A stretch of DNA of 64,000 nt from Catenaria anguillulae PL171 (lineage: Eukaryota; Blastocladiomycota; Blastocladiomycetes; Blastocladiales; Catenariaceae), in the NCBI GenBank assembly GCA_002102555.1, contig MCFL01000008.1, positions 186,001-250,000 of the forward strand. The letters are read 5' to 3'. Under the pieces are notes generated by a model. That model was not told the DNA's origin and did not search any database. It saw nothing but the letters and a program-made list of their open reading frames with translations. Both the position numbers and the translations under genes were made by a program. Of this stretch, positions 11,697 to 20,877 are shown piece after piece; position 1 is the stretch's first letter; each line of letters starts with the position of its first letter.

Positions 11697-13556
11697 TCAC
11701 GAGCTCAACTGATCCAACGCATTCTTGAGCATCTCGAGCATATACTTGCCCTTGACCTTGCGCGATTGAATCCACCACCGAATCACTTTCTCGTGCTTGT
11801 TCTTGACTGCATTCCACAGGGCCATCTCGGTAAACTTGAACGGCAACTTGCTTTGCTTCCACCACTCAAGTACAAGATAATGACCGTTTGTGCTGGCCGA
11901 GTCGATCCAACGTGGGTTGACGCCAGTGCGCACACCATTGTCGGCGAGCCACTGCAAAACGGAAACGTGACCATTTTCTGCAGCGTACCGCCAGGCATAC
12001 TTCGACACGTCGGCATCCCACGAGCTAATGGGCGCAATTGCGCTCAAGAAGTCGAGCGAGGCGAGCGAACCACCATCACATGCAGCAATGATCAGCTGAG
12101 TGGTCCCGGGTAACAGCCCCGCGCAGTCCAAGACCTCCAGTACCTCAACATGCCCACGGTTGCACGCATCAACGACCTCGGGCGCAATGCGCCTCACGAC
12201 ATCGGGGGTCGGCGTCGGAAAGAACTTGATGCACCAGCGCAGAGCCTCAGGTTGGTTGTTTTGGATCACGGCACCGATGCAGCGTGCAAGGCCTGCGAGC
12301 GAAATGTGCCGAATATGCGGCTTGAGCGCATTGAGAACAGCCACATGTCCAAATCGGCAAGCGGCTTCGCACCCTTGCATGCACAAGTCATTGCCCTGAG
12401 CGGTAAGCACCTCATCCGTCAATAAGTCCACGCATCCAAAAGCGCACAACATGATAAAGTCGCCAGGCGGGCGGCTTTGCGGGCCGAGGGCAAGCGTGCC
12501 TGTAACTAGGCTGCGATACAAGCGACACTCGTTCCACCATTGCACGACTTGAATGTGCCCTGCTTCACGGGCAGCTTGCATGGCCATTGGAGTGAATTGC
12601 AAATCGAGGCCCGATTTGGCAAAGAAATCGAGGACTTGGATATGACCATTGGCACTGGCACCGTCCATGGCCTTGACAGAGTAATCGAAGTCGCATTGCA
12701 CGGTGCGAGGCTTTGTTGCATTGTACCACCAATCAAGCACGTGCACATGGCCATTGGAGGCCGCGCTGTCGATGCAATCCCGCAGCGACTCTGGGAACGC
12801 AAATCCATTTGCTTTTGCAAAGTCCAAGACACCAACGTGGCCGTTCGCACTCGCAGCCACCCAAACCCGTGGCGCGAATAGAATGTGATCCAGCCCGAAA
12901 CGCTCCTTCCACCAACGCAATATGGACTCGCGGCCGTTTCGCGCTAGCTCAAGTGCCAGCTCCGAGTCTGCAAAGTCGAATGGGATAAAAGGCTCAAGCT
13001 TGGACCACCACATGAGCACAGACAAGTGGCCCGCTCGCGCTGCGTGGAAAATGTTGTACTGATCAAGTACTTGTAAAGAGTAGCCGCTGGCCACACACCA
13101 TTCCAGAATGTCAACATGGCCCTTGATGCATGCCCGCGCGACAACCGCGCTGTCAATGTCAATGCCATGCCATTGCGGATCGGTCAAATGCTTGAGCAAG
13201 GGCAAGTTTCCAGCCTCGGCGATCAACGCCATCATCTCTTCCGCGATATCACAGACATTTTCTTGGAGCGCTCGCTTCAAAATGCGCAGCAAAGCCTTAC
13301 TGTGCTCGTTGCGCTTTTGGTTGCGAAACAGCCGCTCGAGCGCCGCCGCCATGACGTCAATGAGTGCGGATTCGGGCGCAAAGCATTCAATGATGAGCGA
13401 TTCCACTGCGGCTGGAACCAGGTGCATGGGCAAGACGTTGAGAATCGACACTATGGGCGTTTTCCCGGGCGCCACTACGGGGACCAAGGCAAGCACGAGT
13501 TCGACGAGGCTGAGCGGAAGCTCGGGCACGGCGAGGGCGGCGGAGTCGGCAGTCAT
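11697..13556 (-). CDS. Class B WW-repeat protein, 619 aa
   Basis: Single exon, ATG at 13556, stop at 11697. F-box-like leader LPLSLVELVLALVP (about residues 13-26), then VSILNVLPMHLVPAAVES, the class B signature. Repeats with the core GHVxVLDWW follow from about residue 145 to the end (GHVDILEWC, GHLSVLMWW, GHVGVLDFA, GHVHVLDWW, GHIQVLDFF, GHIQVVQWW, GHVEVLEVL, GHVSVLQWL, YLVLEWW). The middle motif FIMLCAFGCVDLL marks a non-repeat spacer found in every class B member. The C-terminus VIRWWIQSRKVKGKYMLEML matches all class B copies. No intron, unlike the TREX-2 gene next to it. Function unknown; protein binding by the repeat array is inferred. Confidence 0.85.
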   Translation of the reverse strand: MTADSAALAVPELPLSLVELVLALVPVVAPGKTPIVSILNVLPMHLVPAAVESLIIECFAPESALIDVMAAALERLFRNQKRNEHSKALLRILKRALQENVCDIAEEMMALIAEAGNLPLLKHLTDPQWHGIDIDSAVVARACIKGHVDILEWCVASGYSLQVLDQYNIFHAARAGHLSVLMWWSKLEPFIPFDFADSELALELARNGRESILRWWKERFGLDHILFAPRVWVAASANGHVGVLDFAKANGFAFPESLRDCIDSAASNGHVHVLDWWYNATKPRTVQCDFDYSVKAMDGASANGHIQVLDFFAKSGLDLQFTPMAMQAAREAGHIQVVQWWNECRLYRSLVTGTLALGPQSRPPGDFIMLCAFGCVDLLTDEVLTAQGNDLCMQGCEAACRFGHVAVLNALKPHIRHISLAGLARCIGAVIQNNQPEALRWCIKFFPTPTPDVVRRIAPEVVDACNRGHVEVLEVLDCAGLLPGTTQLIIAACDGGSLASLDFLSAIAPISSWDADVSKYAWRYAAENGHVSVLQWLADNGVRTGVNPRWIDSASTNGHYLVLEWWKQSKLPFKFTEMALWNAVKNKHEKVIRWWIQSRKVKGKYMLEMLKNALDQLSS

Positions 13557-13785
13557 TCTAAATTGTGCATTGCTAGCGTTCGTTCATGGCTGTATAGCGG
13601 CCGACTGAAGAGCAATGAGGCGGCGTTGGTAGCTCTAAGACGATGGACGATACACAGTGTTGACGAGTGTTTGGCTCAGATGAAATCGAAGTGCCGCTGA
13701 TTTGATTGTGATCTCTCATTATTGTCGCTGGAAAGGGCAAAAAAAAGTTTGAAAGCGTCCCTCATCCGGGAAACAACACTTCGCA

Positions 13786-15981
13786 ATGTACTCATACTCG
13801 CATGCATTCCCCAACGCACCCCAGCAGCGGCCACCCGCGCCGGCAGCTCTGGCAGCTGATGCCCAGCAAGCGGCACTCCACACCATGGTCTCGCGATGGT
13901 CCAGGCTCGCCTTCAACTCCCTCTCTCGCCAGGACCGTGCCTCTTTTGCAACCGCCTTCTCGATGCGTGACCCGACAGATCACATCCGGCTGGCAAAGGC
14001 TCTCAAGAATGCCGAAGAAGCGGTCCGTGATCCATTCCACCCTTGATTCTCTCGTCCCGCATGCCCTAAGCTCCTCTACCATGACGATGTTGATTGCAGA
14101 GCAGAGCGTCATCGTCTACGAGTAATTCTCTGAGTGGCACAATCAGCAGCATCCTGGCTTCAGTCACTGGCGGTAATACGCAAATCGCCAATGTGCTCGA
14201 TCAGTTCTTCAAGTTTCTGTTGGTTTGGGCCACGGACAAGGTGACGCTGGATCGAGTATTAGAGGAGTATGCGCTTTTCTATCGGTCGGTACCAACAAGT
14301 CCCAATGTTTGTTTCTCGTTACAAAATCTCATTCGCTCTTGACGTATCGCTCGGTTCACGACTGTTTAGGGACCTCTTGACTCTCCTCATGGCCACAACG
14401 CAGATGGGACCCCTAATCTGGCCGCTGGTTGCACTCATTCATCGCCAAATGATTGCCATTTCACGGCAGGTTTGCATTTCTGTCTCCTCCCATCGGCTTG
14501 GCTCCCAGGATTGCAAACATTTGTGTCGTTCGTTCTTTCTAGGTCGATTACGCTCGCAACGTTCCCAACAAGATAAGCGCCATCGACTCTGCATGGAACC
14601 ATGTGTTTGCCGTCCTGCCGCTGGACAGCTTTCCTGTGCCACTGCGTGCCCCGTACCATGCATTTCTGGGAAAACGTGCCATGATTGTCAACGACGATGC
14701 AACGGTACCATCATGTATTCCGCTTGCGGACTCGAACGACACTGGTTCTTATCATCGTCTCTTTCTTTCTTTCTCCACACTTATGCGCTGTCAATTCACA
14801 GGCCGAATTCAATCTGACCCAAGCCATCCACTTGACCCCTCGCGCGTCGACGCGCAACCTCCGCATCCTCATGTGTCAACTGATTGCCGTCCGCTTGTCT
14901 GCCGGCCAACCGCCGCCGCAATACCTCCTCGAGCAGTACCAAATGTCTACGCAATGGACACCAGTCTTGCAGGCCATGCGTCGGTGCGACTTTCCCGCCG
15001 TCGAGCAAGCCATTGACCAAAACATGCCTTTTTTCCGTGCCCATGGCGTGTACGGCGCACTGATTGAGCGACCGCGCGCTGTCATGATGCGTCTTTGTGC
15101 TCGCAAATGGTACCTGCGTTCAGCCTCAGTCATTCCTCAACGTTCTGGTCCCTGACCCGATCCCTCAAACGCATTCTCGCCCGCAACTCACAGTGTCAAC
15201 ACCTGGCGCGACCTGTACGCGCCAACCGACGCCCAAGGCCGCGCCCCACGCATCCACATGCGTTTTTACGCCGCCGCCTTTGACCTCATGTTCCACGACG
15301 AGCCCTGGGACGCGCCCGCCGACTCGCTCAACGCGGCGTATTTGCGCGTCAACAACCTGATTGCCCGCGGCTTGCTGCGCGGGTTTGTGCATCCAACCAC
15401 GGGCAATCACTTTGTGTCCAAGTATCGCGACATCAACAAGACGGTTCCGCCGTTGGCCAAACCCACGGCAAGTGATGCGCCGGCAACTCTTGGCGCGTCG
15501 GTACCGGCGTTTTCAGCAGGTGCGGCCGCAGGTGGCGGGTTTGGCGGTATACTTGGCGTGAATGGAGGAGGCGCGGCAGCGAATGGGTTTGGGGCCGGGT
15601 TTTCTGGAAATCCGCAGTTGCGCAGGATCAGCCTGCCTCGGCATTTGGCGGATTGGGTGGTGGGCAACATCAGCAACAGCAGCTGGCGGGGCCTTTTGGA
15701 ACAGCATCGCCAGCCCAAGGCGCTGGCGGGTTTGGCGGGTTCACGGCTCCGTCCGGATTCATGGCAACCATGCCGGGGTTTGGATCCAATGGCGCTGCAC
15801 CCGAGCCAGCGCAGCCTGCAGGGTTTGGCAGCGGGTCAAGCAATGGCATCACGGGTGGGTTTGGTTCAACACCAGGCGATGGGCATGGCCGCAGGCGCAG
15901 CAGCTACCCCCATCTCGACAACAGCCAGCTTTCGGAGGTGGGCAAAGCGCCGGGTTTGGCGGATTCGGTGGGTTTGGTTAA
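13786..15981 (+). CDS. PCI-domain TREX-2 subunit (PCID2/Thp1-like) with FG-rich tail
   Basis: Six exons: 13786-14022, 14100-14284, 14370-14469, 14543-14704, 14802-15109, 15194-15981. Introns begin gtccgt, gtcggt, gtttgc, gtacca and gtacct and all end in AG. The joined protein matches the PCID2/Thp1/CSN12-like family: RNLRILMCQLIAVRLSAG, LLEQYQ, a helix around VEQAIDQNMPFFRAHGVY, then the PCI winged helix with NNLIARGLLRGFVHP and the family end motif VSKYRDINKTVPPL (compare metazoan PCID2, which ends VVSKQNPFPPLS). Family members work with Sac3 and Sem1 in nuclear mRNA export at the pore. About 420 residues form this core. A Gly/Phe-rich extension with more than ten FG dipeptides (FGG, GFG, AFG) follows, as in nucleoporins. 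The FG reading steps by one base near 15610-15640 and again near 15885-15900, so the tail contains either sequence errors or tiny introns; without the steps the frame runs to 16046 with no FG after the first steps. Confidence 0.75.
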
Positions 15982-16099
15982 CTCGATGTGAATCCGCACA
16001 CAACTTTGTTGATACAGCCGTTTCGATGGATCAATGCATTCTTTGACAAGCCCGCCACATTCACACTTATTCTATGCTTCACCAACCATCACATCCACT

Positions 16100-17153
16100 T
16101 CATTCCTCAACATCGCTTGCCTTATCAACCCCCACTCCCTCGACAACCCTTGCCCTCTGATTCAACTTGTTTGCCATGACAGCACTGGTCTTGACCTTAC
16201 GCCCGACCTTCATTGCCATGATCTCATACGTTGAATGCACCAACAGCGGCAACTCGAGCATTTCTGCCAAGTCCACCAACTCAAGCAACTGATGCAGCGT
16301 GAGCCGTTGCGTATCGACCTTGTGCTTGTCAAGCAACTCCTTGAGCTCGGCGCAATCCGGGACGGTGTCGCCCAGCACCCACCCAGAGTACATGTGCATC
16401 AAGCACGGGAGGACGGCGGTTGCGGTCCAGTCAAAGTCGATGGGTTTGTCGCACTTGTTGGCGGCGGATTCGACCCAATCGCCGTTGAACATGGTCTTGA
16501 AATAGGGCTGGCGTGTGCGAGAATGGCGCGCGACACGTGAATCCCGTTGCCGTTGGTGCCGGCAGGAACAAGCGAGGCGTCGCACAGGTTGGCGTCGTTG
16601 AGAGTTGCGAGCATGGATTCCGAGCGAGCCTTTTGGAATTCGGTGAATGTAGGGAGCTGGATCGAGGCGGTATGGGGTTCGACCGATAGGGTCAATTGGT
16701 GGGCATCAAGTAATGGTTGCCTGTAGTGCCGTCCGGAACCGTTACGGTAAACGACATGATGGACCCCTTGGCGATGGATGCCAGCTGCACAGGCAATGGA
16801 TTCCACACTCCGCTCACGTGCTGCCTATAGGAGTTACTGTAGCTGTTGTAATCCACTTTGAGTTTGCAGGACCTACCCTTCTTGGAGGCACCTGAAAGTA
16901 ACTTCTCAACTGTAATCACTATCATGAGCTTGTGTTGAGCCGCCCCAGAAGTGCCCGTGGCTTTGCCGATGGAAACAAGAGAAGCGTGGAAAGAAAAGAG
17001 GTTACCACAACGGACTGGAGACCCAGGGTCGGTGAGGTCCACGATGGTCGAGCCATTGCTCATGTACAGTGATTGGCCGTTGGTCACAGAAAACGTCGCC
17101 TCGGCCTCCATGATGGGTACGGAGATTGCTGTGGAAGTGACGGCCATTGCCAT
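16100..17153 (-). pseudogene. BTB/POZ-domain protein gene with two frameshifts
   Basis: ATG at 17153. The N-terminal half (about 150 aa, NGQSLYMSNGSTIVDL to SIMSFTVTVPDG) looks like a beta-sandwich, perhaps MATH-like. The frame then stops at 16692, but coding continues one frame over as LTLSVEPHTASIQLP and DANLCDASLVPAGTNGNGIH. Near 16500-16510 it shifts again, joining SRAILAHASP to YFKTMFNGDWVES; this is the BTB core (LAHASPYFKTMF is the classical H-x-L/SPYF motif), ending with a BACK-like start up to about residue 330. BTB proteins dimerise and often serve as Cullin-3 substrate adaptors. Both breaks need one extra base, so either this is a recently inactivated gene or the draft sequence has two single-base deletions. 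I call it broken as given. Confidence 0.65.
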
Positions 17154-18097
17154 GAGTTTGTGGACGCAAAGAATGGCGATTGCTCACAGTAAGTCATTGG
17201 AACGAACCTTGCAAGGTATGGTAGAATATCTGTGTATATGAAGTGCAGCGAAGAAGCTCACACTTTGGGACGACTCAGAATACCTACTTGAAGTGATTGA
17301 TCCCTGTGGACGCTCTGAAGGAACGCGCAATTGGACAAAAAGCGGACACATCAGACTGATCAAGACCAGCCCTGTAGCGCAGCTCAGGTTGAGTGGAACA
17401 AAAGTGGCCTGAGAAGAGAGACCACGGGCAGGATTTCTCGCACAAATCTTTTGCAAATGATTGCAACATTAATCGCCGGTGAAACGTCAAACGGTAAGAC
17501 CAACTGGCTTAAGCGGTACGTGATGTCAGTCTGAGTGACACCAAGTGTAGAAGGTGAGACCGCTCGCTGAGACAACTGGGCCTCGATACACCATCCCCCT
17601 CCTCCATGAGCTGCACAAGCAGAACCATACGCAAACATGGACAACAATCACAATCGCCATGCCGCCTGCCTCGCCGCCGTGCCCAGCGCGAACGCGTTCA
17701 ACGCCAGCTCACCCTTGGCAGATGCAGACGGTCAGTGACAAGGGTATGCTTTACGGCCGGCCGAGGGAGGCATGCTTCATTAGGCGCAGGTCGTGAGTAA
17801 CAAGTGGAGCTTCATAGAAGGACATTCAACATGTGCTAAAGATTTGAGAATCACGGTTTATGAGGTGTGAGTTGGTGACAAGCATTTGTGAAAAGGGCCG
17901 CCGATGGACAAATCTTTCGCAAATGTTTGCGGTGAGCACTAAGTCTCACTTAGGCGGGATTAAGATTTGTGCGAAAAATTTTCCCCGTGGTCTCAAAGGA
18001 GAGTGTTGTTTGGGACTTCATCCATAGACGTGTGCCAGTGATGGTTCGACTTCCGAATACTGATGACAGGAGTTCACAAATCTCTGCAGAATTAAAC
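17154..18097. other. Intergenic region with inverted-repeat-bounded segment
   Basis: About 940 bp between the BTB gene and the class A gene, transcribed away from each other. No coding sequence recognised. It carries the inverted and direct repeats listed separately; the rest is unique sequence. Confidence 0.5.
17418..17994. repeat. 577-bp segment bounded by 33-bp imperfect inverted repeat
   Basis: 17418-17450 on the plus strand and the reverse complement of 17962-17994 agree at 29 of 33 positions, beginning GAGACCACGGG and ending TCGCACAAATCTT. A direct repeat of 23 nt with two mismatches (ACAAATCTTTNGCAAATGNTTGC) lies at 17442-17464 and again at 17908-17930. The arrangement, terminal inverted repeats with related subterminal repeats, resembles a MITE. 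No transposase and no clear target-site duplication are visible (left flank gagaaga, right flank aaaggag). It could instead be a pair of regulatory elements, because the right arm lies about 100 bp before a class A start. Confidence 0.5.
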
Positions 18098-20188
18098 ATG
18101 GAGCAATGCAACGAGGTCGTCATGGAACATGTGATATCGTTACCCATCGAGGTCGCCGAGCCCATCCTCGTGCAGCTTGTGCGCTTCTTTGCACTCCCCG
18201 CCGCCAAGGGATCGAGCAGGACTATTCGCCCGGCTCTCGACACCCTCTCTCGCACACTTGTACCTGACGTGACCCGTGTAGCGGTAAAAAAGCTGTGGTG
18301 GTACTCGGTCGACGACATTCCGCCGTGCTCCACATCCTGGCTGCTGCCCATGCTACTCGACCTCGAGACGCGTCAGGGTCGCCCCCTCTTGTACTCTGTT
18401 GCGGGCTTTGGAAACGCAGCTCGCCGCGGCGATTCGGCGGTGATGAATGCGTGGCTTGCGGCTGGATTGCTGGACGATAGAGAGGACATTGGTGCTCTGT
18501 ATCTCGCCCGCCATGAGGCCGCCAAAGGCGAGCATTACATCGAGGTTTGCAAATGGTGGCTCAAACATGGGTTGCCGTGGGGCGGGGCGGATGTGATTGA
18601 GCAGGACTTCGTACTCGTATTGTCGCACACTTGCGACGAGGTAGCGTGTTTACGGGCGTTTGAGTGGTGGCGCACGCAAGAGTGGCACACAATTGTAACG
18701 GTGCCAACTAGCGTGTTGGCTGCGGCCAGTGGTCGAGGCTTCCTTGGGATTCTAGAGTGGTGGAACGCACAACCTGGATCAATAAGCAGAGCTCCTGAAG
18801 TGGCCCTGGCTGAAGCAAGCCGTCATGGACATGTCCACGTTTTGCAATGGTGGTGGATGCATTGTGCGTCGAGCGTCGAATGCACAGCGAAGATGATTGA
18901 CGTCGCAATCGAAGGCGGCGGGCACTTGCATGTCCTTGAGTGGTGGGTCAGCAAGTTTCCGTTGAGCAGCCCTGGCGAAAACGACAAGAAAAAGAACAAG
19001 CGAGTCAATGTTCTCAACAATGTGGCCTACTTGGCATCTCGCCACGGCCATGTTCACATTCTGCAATGGTGGTTTGACCAAGTCTCTGTCATGTCCAAAT
19101 CCTACCACAAGCGCACTGAAGCCGCCATTGACCACGCCGCCGCACATGGCCACATTGCTGTTCTGGACTTCTGGCTCAAGTGCAGCAAGCATCCCAACCC
19201 GCACCAGCGCATGTCGCTCAAATTCAAGAACGCACTCAACTTGGCCTGCGGGGCGTTTCGGTTGGCAGTTCTGGAGTGGTTTTCAACTCACGCGCCGTCC
19301 GCCTTGGCTAATTTGGCTGTCCCATGCCCATTCGCGGAGTTCAGCGACGAGTACGCATCATCCATTTCGATCGATTGTCTGGCTTGGCGGTTAAAGAGGA
19401 GCGTTCCCACATGCATTTCGCACAAGGGGACCCATGCATTGTGCACCCATGGTCGGCTGGACGTCCTTGAGTGGCTCGCACACAATGAAATCGAGTACCA
19501 GTTTGATTCGCATGCGCTTGCTCGAGCAAGCCAGGCCGGACACGTTGCCATCTTGGACTTTTTCATGGAGCAGCGGGATCACGGTCGGGTTCATTGGAGC
19601 GGGACGACCTGGGCAGGCGGGATTGTGGTGACGCATCACATGCCCGTGTTGCAATGGTGGGTACACGCGCAGGAGAAGCAGCTTTCGCAATTGCGAGGTC
19701 CACCGGTGTCACCGCCATTGGATTGTCCCACGCGAGTTGAATGGGCCATTTCTCATGGCGTCATGAGCGCGGAATCCGCAATTCAGCAATGTATTGCTCG
19801 GTGCAGCAAGGTGGGCGATTACGCTACCATGGCGTGGTGCTTGCAGGCTTACCCTGACCAAGCGATGAAGGAGTTACATTTGGCCAAGATGGTGGATTGG
19901 CTAGACCAAGTTCAGTTTGGCATAATCGAGTTCCTCGACATGCACCAACTACTACCCGACTATCAATTCATGGGCAACGTATTGGCGACCATGTCTGAAT
20001 ACGGCGCCAGGCGCTTGTTGAAGGCAAATGCAAGCTTGCCATTGGTGGATTGGATTCACTCGCAGCTTCAGCGCCGACATTCTGCATTGACGTTACCGTT
20101 CAACTGGACAGATGAGGCTAGCAGGCGCTCGGCTGCAGGTGATCTTGGATTTTGTCGATGGACGAATCGGAAAAAATTGTTACCCTGA
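18098..20188 (+). CDS. Class A WW-repeat protein, 696 aa
   Basis: Single exon. I start at the ATG at 18098 (MEQCNEVV), which puts the F-box-like part SLPIEVAEPILVQLV close to the N-terminus as in the paralogs; in-frame ATGs at 18041 (upstream) and 18125 are alternatives. LVPDVTRVAVKKLWWYSVDD is the class A signature. About a dozen repeats follow: GILEWW, GHVHVLQWWW, GGGHLHVLEWW, GHVHILQWWF, GHIAVLDFW, RLAVLEWF, RLDVLEWL, GHVAILDFF, MPVLQWW. The C-terminal third has the weaker pattern MAWCLQ, FGIIEFLDMH, LPLVDWIHSQLQRR and ends in GDLGFCRW, shared with other class A members. It forms a tandem pair with the class A gene at 20878, same orientation. The right arm of the inverted repeat at 17962-17994 sits just upstream. 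Confidence 0.85.
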   Translation: MEQCNEVVMEHVISLPIEVAEPILVQLVRFFALPAAKGSSRTIRPALDTLSRTLVPDVTRVAVKKLWWYSVDDIPPCSTSWLLPMLLDLETRQGRPLLYSVAGFGNAARRGDSAVMNAWLAAGLLDDREDIGALYLARHEAAKGEHYIEVCKWWLKHGLPWGGADVIEQDFVLVLSHTCDEVACLRAFEWWRTQEWHTIVTVPTSVLAAASGRGFLGILEWWNAQPGSISRAPEVALAEASRHGHVHVLQWWWMHCASSVECTAKMIDVAIEGGGHLHVLEWWVSKFPLSSPGENDKKKNKRVNVLNNVAYLASRHGHVHILQWWFDQVSVMSKSYHKRTEAAIDHAAAHGHIAVLDFWLKCSKHPNPHQRMSLKFKNALNLACGAFRLAVLEWFSTHAPSALANLAVPCPFAEFSDEYASSISIDCLAWRLKRSVPTCISHKGTHALCTHGRLDVLEWLAHNEIEYQFDSHALARASQAGHVAILDFFMEQRDHGRVHWSGTTWAGGIVVTHHMPVLQWWVHAQEKQLSQLRGPPVSPPLDCPTRVEWAISHGVMSAESAIQQCIARCSKVGDYATMAWCLQAYPDQAMKELHLAKMVDWLDQVQFGIIEFLDMHQLLPDYQFMGNVLATMSEYGARRLLKANASLPLVDWIHSQLQRRHSALTLPFNWTDEASRRSAAGDLGFCRWTNRKKLLP

Positions 20189-20877
20189 GTTGATGAATGG
20201 TCCTTTTTGTGGGGCGATGTAGACTTGCCGCCTCCGGATACCAGGAAAAGGTGGTGCTTGGTATTCACTGAAAACTGGGCTGATACCAGGTATTGGTATC
20301 AGGCTCCAAAGGTTTGAAGCAACAGGTTGGTATTGGTATCTGGGCTTTGGTTGCCAAATCTGGATAGTATTACATGTGATCTTAGCCGAACCGGCTGGTA
20401 CTCTGCCTTTTGGTCCTGAACACCCACGTTCGAACCCGGTTGGCGCCCTTTTTCACCTGAAAGGCTGAAAAGTCTTCGAAATCCGAAGACTTTTCGCTTG
20501 GTATCGACGGAAATGATGTTCTGGTATCAAGGAAATGGCCAGGATTTCATTGTGGTATTGCAAGTACTTTTGCTTGACATTGCGGTGAGACTGCCCAATG
20601 CGAGACTTGGTTTTGATATTTTGAACTTTGGTCAAGTGCCCAAGAAGTTTGGTATTGATATCGAAATGGTGAGCAGTGCCAGATATGGGTGTGAGACATT
20701 CCAGGGGGACGCGGCAAGTCTAGGGCGATGGAGCTGGCGATTGAGTCACGATTGAGTCGTGCGCAGAGGATTCGTCCCTCCGATGGTCGAGCTCCACCTG
20801 TCCTGTTGTGTTCGTAGAATAAAGATAAAGCACTCGGCCACTATGTGTATCGGCCTTTGTATTTTTGACACAGAGCA
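20189..20877. repeat. Spacer rich in GGTATC/GATACC motifs, with a perfect hairpin
   Basis: Spacer between the two tandem class A genes. The 12-mer GGTATTGGTATC occurs at 20289-20300 and 20329-20340, and shorter TGGTAT(T/C) or GATACC copies recur around 20237, 20258, 20281, 20499, 20521, 20553 and 20651. A perfect 12-bp inverted repeat with a 5-nt loop is at 20467-20495 (GAAAAGTCTTCG and its complement). Between them, near 20383-20440, lie strings fitting RNA polymerase III A-box (TAGCCGAACCGG) and B-box (GTTCGAACC) consensus at tRNA-like spacing, followed by TTTTT, but no cloverleaf folds. It may be a decayed SINE or a local repeat cluster. Confidence 0.5.
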
